Of a DNA stretch of 60,335 bases, positions 16,475 through 25,476 are shown one piece after another. The notes below the pieces were generated by a model, which searched no databases, had not been told where the DNA came from, and saw only the letters and a program-made list of their open reading frames with translations. The stretch covers positions 1 to 60,335 of the forward strand of contig JBBRCX010000012.1 of NCBI GenBank assembly GCA_038204465.1. The letters run 5' to 3'. This DNA comes from JBBRCX01 sp038204465. GTDB lineage: Bacteria > Planctomycetota > Phycisphaerae > Tepidisphaerales > Tepidisphaeraceae. Position numbers and translations under genes: made by a program. How positions within the stretch are numbered: position 1 is the first letter of the stretch; each line of letters starts with the position of its first letter.

Positions 16475-18079
16475 CTAGGAATCGTTCCCGCGTGAATTCG
16501 TCTCTACCAGTTCCGCCGTCTCCTCTTGGTTCTTCATCACCTCGTTGGTGACGACGAGCGTTCCGGCGGCGACGTCGGCGGCGCGTTGCCGCAACGGTGA
16601 GTACAGCACCAGCGCCAGGGGAATGACCGCAAGGTCGATGACGCGCAGCAGGTTTCGCACGATCACCGCATGCGGCTGGGGGCGCTGGCCGTCCAGCCCC
16701 ACGACCCGGATGCCGAAACACATTTTCCCAATCGAGCGGCCCTTCCAGAGCTCCAGCGCCATCGTATGCAGGAGATAGATCAGGACGCCGGCAGCGATCA
16801 CCGCTTCCGCCATCTGGCCGGAAAGATTCCCCCGCCCCAGCCACCGCCGCACCACCAGGAACCCGAGCGCGATGAGGATCGGGAATGCATCGATCAGGCC
16901 GGCCAGCAGGCGCGGACCCAGCGGCGCCAGCGGAAGCGCCTGCGCCTCCATCGACATCTTCTGAATCTGTTTTCGATGGCGCAGTGACGCGACGATCGCA
17001 AACGCCAGCGCCGCGGTGATCACCGACTGAAGCCAGAAATGAATTCGCGGATCGAGCTGAGCCTGCGGCAGCGGTCGCGGCTCCGGCGGCGCGGGCTGGC
17101 CGCTCAGCGGGTCGTAGCTCTGCTCCACCAGCTTGTCCCGCTCCATCCACACCGAGCGGATAGACCCGTTGGCGTAGGCAACCGCGCGATCGGAGGTTGC
17201 CGTCGCCGGCCGCGACAGGTCAACCGCGCGCGCACCTTCGGGCCCAAGAAACCACAGCCGCGCCGCCCCGCCGGTTCCGGCCGTCCACAGCACCGGCCGC
17301 GGCGTTCCACTCAATAGCTTCAGCTCCTGCACGTCAAAGGGAGACTGCACGGCGGCAAGCTGGACCCACTTCCGCTCGCCTTGATGCGCCCAGACCACCG
17401 CGCCACGCTGCTCCTGCCGCGTTGCGACATAGGGCACGCCGTCCAGCAGCGCCAGAGACAGGGTTGCCGGGTCGGTGGAAGTGATCCCATCGGGCAGCTC
17501 GTCGACCGGCGACCAATCGCCCTTTAGCTGAAAGAGCATTAACCGTTGGCGCGATGACTGTGTTGTCGCCGGAAAAGTCGTCACTGTAGCGACACTGGAA
17601 GGCGCCGTTGGGGGTTGCGAAAGGTCCTGAGCGGAAGCAGCGGCCTGCGAGATCGCTGCGGAGGTGGTCAGTGCCTTGGGCGATACGAGTCCAACGGCCC
17701 ATAGGGTGTCGCCGTCGCTGGCCAGCGTGAGCACGCGCCCGCCGCCGGGCATGGGCCGGCCCGTCGAACTGCCATCGCTCGAGACGAACATCCAGTTGCC
17801 GTCGGGCAGGATGACTGCGAGTTGTTCGCCGCGGTTGGCGGCCCCAACAATGCCCACGCCCAGGGTAGTGAAGCCGCGCCAGTCGGGCTCCCCCTTGGGC
17901 CGCAGGTAAATCGTGGTCCGCTGCTCGCCGGTCTTCGGCTCTACGATGCGCGCAACCCAGAGCCGGTCCGGCGAGCCTTGCGCCATCAGCTTCGTTGTCG
18001 GCCCGACCGCGGCCGCGCTGCTCCCGCCCAGCAAGAGCAGGCCCAACACCCACCTCATGCTAATCGCGGCAGCCTTCAT
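16475..18079 (-). CDS. RDD-domain membrane protein with large N-terminal extracytoplasmic part
   Basis: A 534-residue protein starts with a signal peptide (MRWVLGLLLLGGSSAAAVG). About 300 residues follow with repeated strand-like DGDTLWAVGL/LDGVPYVAT segments that suggest a beta-propeller. One span at about 345-365 precedes the RDD domain: GPRLLAGLIDAFPILIALGF, then WKGRSIGKMCFGIRVV and a final span near VIPLALVLYSPLRQRAADV. RDD proteins are poorly characterised; some are linked to transport. The first ATG overlaps the upstream lipoprotein gene by 20 bases. An ATG at 18058, one base after that gene's stop, is equally possible. Confidence 0.8.
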   Translation of the reverse strand: MKAAAISMRWVLGLLLLGGSSAAAVGPTTKLMAQGSPDRLWVARIVEPKTGEQRTTIYLRPKGEPDWRGFTTLGVGIVGAANRGEQLAVILPDGNWMFVSSDGSSTGRPMPGGGRVLTLASDGDTLWAVGLVSPKALTTSAAISQAAASAQDLSQPPTAPSSVATVTTFPATTQSSRQRLMLFQLKGDWSPVDELPDGITSTDPATLSLALLDGVPYVATRQEQRGAVVWAHQGERKWVQLAAVQSPFDVQELKLLSGTPRPVLWTAGTGGAARLWFLGPEGARAVDLSRPATATSDRAVAYANGSIRSVWMERDKLVEQSYDPLSGQPAPPEPRPLPQAQLDPRIHFWLQSVITAALAFAIVASLRHRKQIQKMSMEAQALPLAPLGPRLLAGLIDAFPILIALGFLVVRRWLGRGNLSGQMAEAVIAAGVLIYLLHTMALELWKGRSIGKMCFGIRVVGLDGQRPQPHAVIVRNLLRVIDLAVIPLALVLYSPLRQRAADVAAGTLVVTNEVMKNQEETAELVETNSRGNDS

Positions 18080-18938
18080 CGATTCGTATCACTTTCGAAA
18101 CGTTCGCCTTTTGGGGAAACTCTATTCCACGCCTTCGAATCACGCCGTTCTGATCCAGCACCATATCGAACAGCTCGAAATACATCTTCGTCCCGGTGTC
18201 GGGGAACAGCAGCCGGTAGTCGGTCGCCACGACGGGCCAGTTTTCTTTCGCCACGCCCGCGACTTCCACCGACTGGTGCTTGCTGAGAGCAGCCCGCAGG
18301 ATGACCCGGCCGTTTTCATCGAACAGGTAAACGCGCTTCGGCCGCCTGGTCTGGCGGTCGTACCAGATTTCCTTCTGCGCCACCCACCGGTCCGCCAGCT
18401 TTGTGACCCACACAAACATGTATGAGTCATCTTCATTGTTGAAGCGCATGGTCGGCGCCGGCAGCGCGTTGAAGTCGGTGTTGATCGTGCCGACGCCAAG
18501 TACCTGCAGCACCAGGTCCGGACGCAACGGGATCGGCCGGGCGCAGGGTTTTCCCAGGTTCTCGTACTTCCCCCACCACATCGTGTCGACCTCGGGGACG
18601 AGTTTCATCCAGAATCGATCGTCGGTGCTTCCCAGCTCGAAGATCTCACCGGCGACCGTGTGATTCGCGATAAGCTTCATGCGCTGCGGCGCGAGGTAAA
18701 GCAGCGCGCCCAGACCGCTCACGAAGTGCGACTTCTTCTGGTCATCGAAGACCGTCGCTTCAAAGTTGTGCCGGGCCCAGAGAGTTGGAAGCGCCTCGTT
18801 GTTGCGGTTGATCCGGGCGACCACGTCCCGCATCGACTCCGTCGGGCCGGTGTAGGGTTGCCTCGTGGCCGGCTGTTTCGGTACGCAACCGATAATGAAC
18901 GAAGAGGCCAACAGCGACAAGGTGACGATGGTTTTCAT
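18060..18938 (-). CDS. lipoprotein, possibly LolA/LolB-like fold
   Basis: A 292-residue lipoprotein with signal LSLLASSFIIGC (Cys at 18). The body alternates strand-like segments (ARHNFEATVFDDQKKSHFVSG, RMKLIANHTVAGEIFELGST, VYLFDENGRVILRAAL), which recalls the LolA/LolB-like half-barrel of outer-membrane lipoprotein carriers. No diagnostic residue was seen, so the fold is inferred. It is directly upstream of, and overlapping, the RDD gene, so the two products may work together at the envelope. Confidence 0.7.
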   Translation of the reverse strand: MKTIVTLSLLASSFIIGCVPKQPATRQPYTGPTESMRDVVARINRNNEALPTLWARHNFEATVFDDQKKSHFVSGLGALLYLAPQRMKLIANHTVAGEIFELGSTDDRFWMKLVPEVDTMWWGKYENLGKPCARPIPLRPDLVLQVLGVGTINTDFNALPAPTMRFNNEDDSYMFVWVTKLADRWVAQKEIWYDRQTRRPKRVYLFDENGRVILRAALSKHQSVEVAGVAKENWPVVATDYRLLFPDTGTKMYFELFDMVLDQNGVIRRRGIEFPQKANVSKVIRIDEGCRD

Positions 18939-18988
18939 GACCTTGTAGCGCCGCCGGCCCCGCTCGCGTTCATTGCTTCGATTGCTGT

Positions 18989-19516
18989 TTAGAGTTGCTC
19001 GTTGAGGATCTCGCCAAGCTGCCCGCTAACGTCTGCGACCTGTGTTTCATCCAGCTTTGGATCGATCAGATCCAGCCGATTCTCGCGCCCCTTCAAGCGC
19101 ACGACCCAGATGTCGCGGTCCGCTTCGCTGCGGGTCTCCTCGTAGATGATCAGCCGTTTGCGCATCAGGATCAGCCCCAGCACGAAGCGGAAATTGAGCT
19201 TGGCCGGCTCGGTGGCATCCGCGAGCCGCTCGAACAAATCGCACAGGACTTCGTCATCGACGAACACCTTCTTCTTCTGCTCCGATCGCGGCATCATCGT
19301 GTGCCAGAACGCGAGCAGGCTCGTCCGGTCAAACGTTTCCCAGGCTTCCGGCGAGACATCCAGGCGCTCGATGCCGATCGGAGTCTCGCGAACCGCCGCG
19401 ACGAACTGCTCGCCGGGCTCGATCTTCCGACCCGAAACCGCGCAGACGCCACCCGCGCGGGGAACATCCAGGTGCCCTGACTTGGGTGCGTTCGTGGAAG
19501 CCGCCGTGCTCATCAT
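18989..19516 (-). CDS. conserved hypothetical cytoplasmic protein
   Basis: A 175-residue soluble protein opens with CAVSGRKIEPGEQFVAAVRE (residues about 25-44), which looks like half of a zinc-ribbon or treble-clef start with a single clear cysteine. A helical core follows (FDRTSLLAFWHTMM, VLCDLFERLADATEPAKLNF, VLGLILMRKRLIIYEE). The end is acidic. This arrangement is familiar from planctomycete genomes without a known function. It precedes the lipoprotein gene by 51 bases on the same strand, so co-transcription is possible. Confidence 0.65.
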   Translation of the reverse strand: MMSTAASTNAPKSGHLDVPRAGGVCAVSGRKIEPGEQFVAAVRETPIGIERLDVSPEAWETFDRTSLLAFWHTMMPRSEQKKKVFVDDEVLCDLFERLADATEPAKLNFRFVLGLILMRKRLIIYEETRSEADRDIWVVRLKGRENRLDLIDPKLDETQVADVSGQLGEILNEQL

Positions 19517-19618
19517 CTACCTCCGTAGGCAAAACTATAACCGCCCGGAGAACCGAAGGGGAATTCGCGAAGACGCCGAAAGCGGCGCGCCGCAAGCAGA
19601 GCCTTCTCACCATGACTT

Positions 19619-19864
19619 TTAGGACACTACGAAGAAACGCGCGGAAGTGCCACCGGCGCCGACGGTGAAGCGCACGGGCTTACCGCAGCGCGGACATTGT
19701 CCCTGATAACTTTTCCCGTCTCGATCGCGGTAGATCCGCTGGTATACGCCGCAGCACGCGAGCTGCACGCTGAGGAAGGGCCGGCTTGGTGCGGCCGCTC
19801 CCTCGGCGCCGCCGGCGCGGGACAGGTCCAGCTTATAATCGCGCGGGTCGGTGCTCATCTTCAA
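19619..19864 (-). CDS. small cysteine-rich, zinc-ribbon-like protein
   Basis: An 81-residue protein has two cysteine pairs, CCGVYQRIYRD (about 37-38) and CPRCGKPVRF (about 57-60), spaced as in a zinc ribbon, and a closing GGTSARFF. It starts five bases after the cyclodeaminase-like gene ends, so the two are probably one transcript. Function is unknown. Short zinc-ribbon proteins of this kind recur in planctomycetes. Confidence 0.7.
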   Translation of the reverse strand: MKMSTDPRDYKLDLSRAGGAEGAAAPSRPFLSVQLACCGVYQRIYRDRDGKSYQGQCPRCGKPVRFTVGAGGTSARFFVVS

Positions 19865-19869
19865 GAGGT

Positions 19870-20493
19870 TTACGTGCCCTGCCCGTAGCGGGCCCAGATC
19901 CGCGGGCCGACCCGCTGGATCAGCACCGCGGCGTGCGTCAATAGCTGGCTGGTGGTCGATTCAATCGACTGGCGGTCTCGTGGATCGGTCACATCCGCGA
20001 GGTTCACCCGCACGTTGTAGACCGAGCTACGCGCGGTGGCCATCGCCAGGTCCGCGCTCACCGCCAGGTCCGAAAGGAGGTGAAAGTTCACGAAGTTGAT
20101 GATCCGATCGCAGATTTCCAGCACCGCCACAGCCGTCGCGCCCATTGCCTGCGGCGTGCGGATGCACGCGAGCAGCGCAGCGCTGAATCTTGTTTGCCGC
20201 TCCGAGCCTTCCGGCAGCTTGCGCGCGGCGGTGAGTGCTTCGTATGCCGCCTGATCCTCGGCCATCAGATCCAGCATCAGCATCCGCGCGCGGTGCAGTT
20301 TCGCCAGGGCCGGCTTCAGCTCACCGGCGAAGGCCTCGAGGCCCTTTTTGCCCAGGCTGTAATTGATCACCATCTCCCCCAGCGCCGTCGCCAGCGCGCC
20401 TGTTAGCGCTGTGACGCTGCCGCCCCCCGGCGTCGGCTGCCTGGCAGCGGTGGCGTCCAGAAACTGTTCGATCGTGCTCTGTCGGTCGTACAT
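19870..20493 (-). CDS. cyclodeaminase/cyclohydrolase family protein
   Basis: The 207-residue all-helical protein matches the formiminotetrahydrofolate cyclodeaminase family: TPGGGSVTALTGALATALGEM at about 22-42 is its hallmark. A long helical core with CIRTPQAM and the DLAVSADLAMATARSSVYNV stretch near the end follow. Family members convert formimino- or methenyl-tetrahydrofolate in one-carbon metabolism. The transferase half found in the eukaryotic bifunctional enzyme is absent. It is followed closely by the zinc-ribbon-like gene. Confidence 0.88.
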   Translation of the reverse strand: MYDRQSTIEQFLDATAARQPTPGGGSVTALTGALATALGEMVINYSLGKKGLEAFAGELKPALAKLHRARMLMLDLMAEDQAAYEALTAARKLPEGSERQTRFSAALLACIRTPQAMGATAVAVLEICDRIINFVNFHLLSDLAVSADLAMATARSSVYNVRVNLADVTDPRDRQSIESTTSQLLTHAAVLIQRVGPRIWARYGQGT

Positions 20494-20531
20494 GTCATCT
20501 CGGCTGTCTCCCCCGTTCTCAGCGGCGGCGA

Positions 20532-23492
20532 TTACTTCGCTCCGCCCGTGTCATGCTGGACCCCTCGCGGGGTCAGGTCCACCGGTGGGAACGAGTCGTA
20601 GTCGCGCCGCCCCTGTTTCACCCTCACCAGTTCCGGCCGCGGCGTGCTCACGGTCACGATGCAGCGCGACAGCTTGCGGCGCGCAACGGTCCGCACATCC
20701 GACACATGCACGGCTCGGATCTTATCGGCAAAACGCTGGTGATCATCGTACCCGAGCCCATTCAGCTCATCGAGCGCTGCCGTCGCCGCCTGCCCGGCCG
20801 GCGTTTCGTTCTCCAGCGCGTCGCTCACGACAATCAATTCCTTCGAGCGACCAAACCACTGCTCGTTCAAGTCGGCCGGCTTTGCCTGCAGCCGCGCGAT
20901 ATTCTCCAGGATCACATCGACCACTTCGTTGACGTTTTTCGGATCGCATCCGGCGTAGACCATGAACGTGCCAGGATGCTGCGGGCTGCGCCCCAGCCAG
21001 TTCTGCGCCTGGACCACGTACACCAGCCCGCGCCCGCGAAGGATTTCGTGCAAGTATCCCGTGGGATACGTCCAGCCGCTCGCCATCGTGTCGGCCACGT
21101 CCAGCGCATAGACGGCGGGCTCGCCAATTACACTTGCGGAGTCATAACCGATCACCACAGCGGCAAGCGGCTGCTCGGTCTTCTGCGTCTGCACCGTCTC
21201 AACCGCGACAGTCGGCTTCGCCGTAGCCGGCTCATCGTCTGCAACAGGCGACGGCTGGGTCGCAGGGGCGGGTGTCGGCGTTGTGCTGCGCTTCCTCTTG
21301 GCAACCAGATACTTCCGCGCCAACCTCTCCGCCTGCTTCGGCTCGACATCCCCATACACCGCCAGCACCCGGCGGCTTCTCAGGACCTGGCTCGCATACC
21401 AATCCCGCAGCTGCGCATTTGAAAACGAATTGACGTTGTTCTCCGTGCCGATCGGGAGAAACTGGTACGGCGATCCGGAAGGTGCGAAGTAGACCTTCTT
21501 GAAAAATCGAAACGACTGGTTCGTCCAGTCGGCGTCCTGGCTGCGGATCTGGGCGATCACCCGGCCCTTCATCGCGCGCAGCTCGGCCTCATCGAACGCC
21601 GGTTCGTTTACCACATCGGCATACGCCTCAAACGCTTTTTCCAGGTCCGCCTTGAGGCACGTCGCGTTCCAGTACCAGCTGTTGTTGCCGCAGGCGGTAT
21701 TCATGTCGCCGCCAATGGAGTCGAACAGCTCCGCGATCTGCTGGGCCGAGCGCGACTTCGTTCCGCGCATCAGCATCTCCATCGTCAGGTTGCCCAGCCC
21801 ATTGGTCTTCGCGTCCTCCGCGGTCAGCCCGCCCAGGCTGTACATGTTGATCACCACCAGAGCCGACGTGCTGATGCGCTTCGCCAGCAGGACAGTGCCA
21901 TCCTCCAGCTCTATTCGCGCGACCGGAGATGCCGGCTGTTCCTGTCCCGGCTGCGTCGTCGGCACCACTGGGCGGATCAGTTCCTCCGCCTTCGGCAAAC
22001 CCCTTGCTCCAACAAACTCCGCCGGCATCATCACCGTCGTGAGCAGTCTCGCGCGGTCGAGGTATTTCACCGCGGCCTCCTGAAGCTGCTCGGCCGTTAC
22101 CTTCTGCATCTCGCGGACGTAGCGGTCGCTGAAGTGGGGGTCGCCTGTGCTCATCAGGTCGGTCGCGAGCGAGGCGGCGATGCTCTCCGACGTCTGCAGG
22201 CCCTTGACCCGCGACGCCTTCACCCGCGTCTTCGCCCGCGCCAGCCGAGCGGCGTCCACGCCCTGTGTCTTCACCGCCTCGATCTGCTCCAGCACCTCGT
22301 TCGTCGCCGCCGCGATCTTCTCCGCGTCGAGCTCCATCGTTATTGCGAACGTCCCTTTGACGAATGCCGGCGTGTCGTCGCTCACTTCAATCGCGCTGAC
22401 AAGCTGCTTCTTGTCGCGGATTTCTTCCACGAGCAGCGAGCTTTCGCCGCCCCCCATCACCTGGGCGAGGAGATCGAGCGGGTACAGATCGTCCTGGTCG
22501 AGGCGGACGCTGGGGAATCCCAACTGCAGCCGCGCCTGACCGAGTTTCGGGAAAGTCGCCACCACTGTCCGCGGACTCAGCACCGGAGGCTCCGGCGGCA
22601 AAACAGGCGAAAACTCGCGCCCGGGCCTGGCGTCGGCGACGTTCTTCTGCACCGCCTCGAGCATCGCCTCCGGGTCGAGGTCGCCGGTCACGGCAATGAC
22701 CATGTTGTTGGGTTGATAGGTCTGTTTGTAATACGCATACACATCGTCGCGCGAGAGGCCCTGGATGACTTCCTGATAGCCGATCACCGGCACCCGGGCC
22801 GGGCTGACGCGATACCGATTGAGCGCGGTCAGGTAATAAAACTGACGGTCGGGTTCCCCCGTGCCCATTTCCAGCTCGCGCTGCACGACCTCATACTCGC
22901 GGCGGTATTCCGGCACTGTGATCTTCGCCCCGAGCATCCAGCCGGTGACGAGATCCACCGCGCTCTCCATCCCCGGCGCGGTCGTGTTGATGAAATATGC
23001 GGTATGGTCCTCGCTGGTGTAGGCGTTGGAATCGTTGCCTATACGCTGCAACAGGTCGCGGTTTTCGGCTTCCGTGCGCCGCTCGCTGCTGCCGCCCGCC
23101 ACCAGGTGTTCCAGGAGATGGCTCAACCCCCCGCCAAGCCACTGCCCCTCATATACCCCGCCGGTGCGCACATACCCGCGGACCGCCACCACCGGCGAGG
23201 ACACGCGCTTGGTGATCACGGTCATTCCATTGCGGAGCATCGTGACGATCTCGTCCTTCTGGTTGATGGATCGCGACCGCTCCGCGCCGTAACCCGCCAT
23301 CTGCGACCTGTCCTGGAGCATCTCCGCGGGATCGCTCGACGATGACGGCTGTGACGATGATGGTTGTGTCGGCGACTTCGTCGCAGGCTGTTGGGTGACT
23401 GAGGGACTCGGATTCTCTTTCGACGGGCGGCTGCCGTCCTGACAGCCACCAAAAAACGACGCTGCAAGAAGACACAGAATTACCCTTCGCAT
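20532..23492 (-). CDS. M16-family zinc protease, two-domain lipoprotein
   Basis: A 986-residue lipoprotein (signal LCLLAASFFGGCQ, then a low-complexity Ser/Pro/Thr linker). The first M16 half carries the zinc-binding HxxEH as HLLEH (about 125-129), followed by SNAYTSEDHTAYF and a downstream glutamate in EYEVVQREL. The second half (from about 535) has the M16 fold pattern, but its equivalent site reads NLTMEML, so it is catalytically inactive, as usual for such fused pairs. It likely degrades peptides in the periplasm or at the outer membrane. It is 39 bases upstream of the cyclodeaminase-like gene. Confidence 0.92.
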   Translation of the reverse strand: MRRVILCLLAASFFGGCQDGSRPSKENPSPSVTQQPATKSPTQPSSSQPSSSSDPAEMLQDRSQMAGYGAERSRSINQKDEIVTMLRNGMTVITKRVSSPVVAVRGYVRTGGVYEGQWLGGGLSHLLEHLVAGGSSERRTEAENRDLLQRIGNDSNAYTSEDHTAYFINTTAPGMESAVDLVTGWMLGAKITVPEYRREYEVVQRELEMGTGEPDRQFYYLTALNRYRVSPARVPVIGYQEVIQGLSRDDVYAYYKQTYQPNNMVIAVTGDLDPEAMLEAVQKNVADARPGREFSPVLPPEPPVLSPRTVVATFPKLGQARLQLGFPSVRLDQDDLYPLDLLAQVMGGGESSLLVEEIRDKKQLVSAIEVSDDTPAFVKGTFAITMELDAEKIAAATNEVLEQIEAVKTQGVDAARLARAKTRVKASRVKGLQTSESIAASLATDLMSTGDPHFSDRYVREMQKVTAEQLQEAAVKYLDRARLLTTVMMPAEFVGARGLPKAEELIRPVVPTTQPGQEQPASPVARIELEDGTVLLAKRISTSALVVINMYSLGGLTAEDAKTNGLGNLTMEMLMRGTKSRSAQQIAELFDSIGGDMNTACGNNSWYWNATCLKADLEKAFEAYADVVNEPAFDEAELRAMKGRVIAQIRSQDADWTNQSFRFFKKVYFAPSGSPYQFLPIGTENNVNSFSNAQLRDWYASQVLRSRRVLAVYGDVEPKQAERLARKYLVAKRKRSTTPTPAPATQPSPVADDEPATAKPTVAVETVQTQKTEQPLAAVVIGYDSASVIGEPAVYALDVADTMASGWTYPTGYLHEILRGRGLVYVVQAQNWLGRSPQHPGTFMVYAGCDPKNVNEVVDVILENIARLQAKPADLNEQWFGRSKELIVVSDALENETPAGQAATAALDELNGLGYDDHQRFADKIRAVHVSDVRTVARRKLSRCIVTVSTPRPELVRVKQGRRDYDSFPPVDLTPRGVQHDTGGAK

Positions 23493-23534
23493 GGGGATGG
23501 ATCTCCGAAGCTCATTCTCAGGCGTGGTCGTGGT

Positions 23535-24020
23535 TCACAGGACCTCTTCGTCCTGCTCCATCTCGTTGAGGTAGGTCAGTGCGCGCTCCAGTTCGCCCTT
23601 GAGATGACGGACGCGCAACAGGCTCTTCACTCTCGCCAGCAGCTCGATTTTGTTCACCGGCTTGCTGACAAAATCGTCGGTGCCGCACTCATTCGCCTGC
23701 TCGATGTCACCCAATTCATTGAGCGCCGTCACCATCAGGATCTGGATGTCGCGCGTCTTCGGATCGCCCTTGAGCTTACGGCACACCTGGAAGCCGCTCA
23801 TCTGCGGCATCATGATGTCCAGCAGGATGAGGTCAGGGCTGTGCTCCTGCACTTTCGCCAGCGCGTCGAGCCCATCGCCCGCGGTGACGATCTTCACCGG
23901 AAGCGATTCGAGAAAGGCCTGCAGAAGCTCGACGTTTTGCGGATTGTCGTCGACGATCAGCACCGTCGAATGGGGGAGAAATGATTCGTTGTTCGGCGGC
24001 GACGGATCGTTCTCTGTCAT
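23535..24020 (-). CDS. response regulator, receiver domain only
   Basis: A 161-residue CheY-like protein has the acidic pocket LIVDDN, the phosphoacceptor in DLILLDIMMPQMSGF, the conserved threonine in MVTALNE and the lysine in FVSKPVNK. After the receiver domain there is only a charged helix (ARVKSLLRVRHLKGELERAL) and no DNA-binding output domain. It probably acts through protein contacts in a phosphorelay whose kinase lies elsewhere. The ATG at 24020 is chosen because GGAG lies eight bases upstream; the frame extends to 24146 without one. Confidence 0.92.
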   Translation of the reverse strand: MTENDPSPPNNESFLPHSTVLIVDDNPQNVELLQAFLESLPVKIVTAGDGLDALAKVQEHSPDLILLDIMMPQMSGFQVCRKLKGDPKTRDIQILMVTALNELGDIEQANECGTDDFVSKPVNKIELLARVKSLLRVRHLKGELERALTYLNEMEQDEEVL

Positions 24021-24157
24021 GGCCGAATCTCCAGACACAGCGCCGGTGGGGGCGAAACCTCGCGCGGCAGGATGCGCGACTATACGACCCCGGCGAAAGC
24101 GAGTAAAGCCGCGCCCAGACTCCTGACAGCCGCGCAGATTATGCATCCGCAGAGCGA

Positions 24158-24397
24158 TCAGGGACCGTCCAGCGCATCGAGCAACTGCTGCAGCGCGAGC
24201 CGATAACGTGCGACTTCCACGTCATCCACCGTCACCACCGGTATCGCGAACTTGTAGCGTTCGAAATCGGCCGGATCTTCAAGGATGTTTCGCGAGACGA
24301 AATCGAACGAGCGCTGCCGGGCGGCTTTGAGGATCGTCTCGCGCACCGGCTGGCACAGTGTGCATCCGGGCTTGGTGTAAAGGGTGATGCGCCTCAT
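24158..24397 (-). CDS. glutaredoxin-like small thiol protein
   Basis: A 79-residue thioredoxin-fold protein with ITLYTKPGCTLCQPVRETIL, a CxxC active site (Cys12/Cys15), and the cis-proline region FAIPVVTVDDVEVARYR. This is the glutaredoxin-like DUF836 type: short, without the glutathione-binding TVP of classical glutaredoxins. It may reduce disulfides or be a structural relative. Its start overlaps the stop of the isomerase gene (ATGA, 24394-24397), so translation is coupled. Confidence 0.85.
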   Translation of the reverse strand: MRRITLYTKPGCTLCQPVRETILKAARQRSFDFVSRNILEDPADFERYKFAIPVVTVDDVEVARYRLALQQLLDALDGP

Positions 24398-25236
24398 GAC
24401 TCGAAGGAATGGCTCAGAAACTCAAAGCTCTTCTCCGCGGCCTCCTGCGGGTTTTCGGTGTGAGTGTAGAGCTCGACCGTGAGGAAGCGATCGTACCCGA
24501 TGCGCGTGAGGGCGCTGCGCAGGGTCGGCCAATCGAAGGTGCCTTGGCCAGGAATCATGTGGTAATGCTTTCGCCCCGGCAGGTCCTCGACGTGCAGGTT
24601 CCAGATTCGCCCCTTCAGCAAATCCACGACGTCGTTGATCGCTTCGCCAATCACCACGCTGTGACCGATGTCGAGGTTGGCGCCGAAGCGCGGATGTTGA
24701 AGACGATCGATCCACTCCCGCAGTTCCGCCGCATATTCCAGGTACAGCCCCGGCTCGCATTCAATGCCAACATTCACCCCGAGCGTATCAGCGCGATCGA
24801 GAATCGGCCGGATGGATTCGGCAAACTGCGTCGCGGCTTTCTGCGGCGGCATCCCGCCGAGCATCCTGCCGCTGGTAATGCTGATATTCTGGGCCCCTAC
24901 CGCCCGGGAAAATTCCAACGTCTTCAGGATCATCGCCGCGCGGTCGGCGCGATGTTTCAGATTTGGACTGATCAGGCTTGGCTCAAAATACGGCTCCGGC
25001 GGAGCGTCCTTCCAGTAGCCAAAGCTGCAGTTGCAATTGATGTTGCTCACGGCGAGGCCGAGCCGCTCCAGCGATCGCGCGATGGTCGCGGTACTCGCTT
25101 GCGTCATCTCGCCCGGATACGCGTGCGGCGTGTCAGCGAGGATCTCCACCCCAAGAAACCCCGCCGCCCTGATCCCCTCCAGCGCGCGTTCGAGCGGGTG
25201 GCGCGTGTAAGCATTGGTCGAGAAGGCCAGCTTCAT
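24394..25236 (-). CDS. sugar phosphate isomerase/epimerase-like TIM barrel protein
   Basis: The 280-residue protein belongs to the xylose-isomerase-like/AP-endonuclease-2 TIM barrel superfamily. The N-terminal strand is KLAFSTNAYTRHPLERALEG. Likely metal ligands lie in NVGIECEPGLYLEYA (Glu), RFGANLDIGHSVVIGEA (Asp, His), WNLHVEDLPGRKHYHMIPGQ (His, Glu) and FLTVELYTHTENP (Glu). The conserved glutamate/aspartate/histidine set suggests an active metal-dependent isomerase, but the substrate cannot be named. It is coupled to the glutaredoxin-like gene. Confidence 0.82.
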   Translation of the reverse strand: MKLAFSTNAYTRHPLERALEGIRAAGFLGVEILADTPHAYPGEMTQASTATIARSLERLGLAVSNINCNCSFGYWKDAPPEPYFEPSLISPNLKHRADRAAMILKTLEFSRAVGAQNISITSGRMLGGMPPQKAATQFAESIRPILDRADTLGVNVGIECEPGLYLEYAAELREWIDRLQHPRFGANLDIGHSVVIGEAINDVVDLLKGRIWNLHVEDLPGRKHYHMIPGQGTFDWPTLRSALTRIGYDRFLTVELYTHTENPQEAAEKSFEFLSHSFES

Positions 25237-25362
25237 GCGACGAATGTGGCGTCACAGGTATCGGAAGGCAAGGGTCTTTCTGCGGGACAGGGACGAGTGA
25301 GGCAAACACGGCCGCTTCGCATTGTCTAACCACAAGACCCGAAGGCGCGAAGAAGACTTGGC

Positions 25363-25381
25363 CACGGGCGAGACGCCCGTG
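25363..25381. repeat. dispersed palindrome, copy 2
   Basis: CACGGGCG-AGA-CGCCCGTG, identical to 16446-16464, followed by CTAC where that copy has TTAC. It lies in the 240-base gap upstream of the isomerase gene and downstream of the BshC-like gene. Confidence 0.7.
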
Positions 25382-25403
25382 CTACGGGTCGCGCCTATTG
25401 TGG

Positions 25404-25422
25404 CACGGGCGTCTCGCCCGTG
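25404..25422. repeat. dispersed palindrome, copy 3, inverted
   Basis: CACGGGCG-TCT-CGCCCGTG is the reverse complement of the copy 22 bases before it. The two palindromes could pair with each other into a larger cruciform as well as fold separately. Confidence 0.7.
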
Positions 25423-25476
25423 CTGAATCGCTCCGTCGCCAATTCCGTTACTTTCTTTTTCGCGCCTTGCGGTTCA

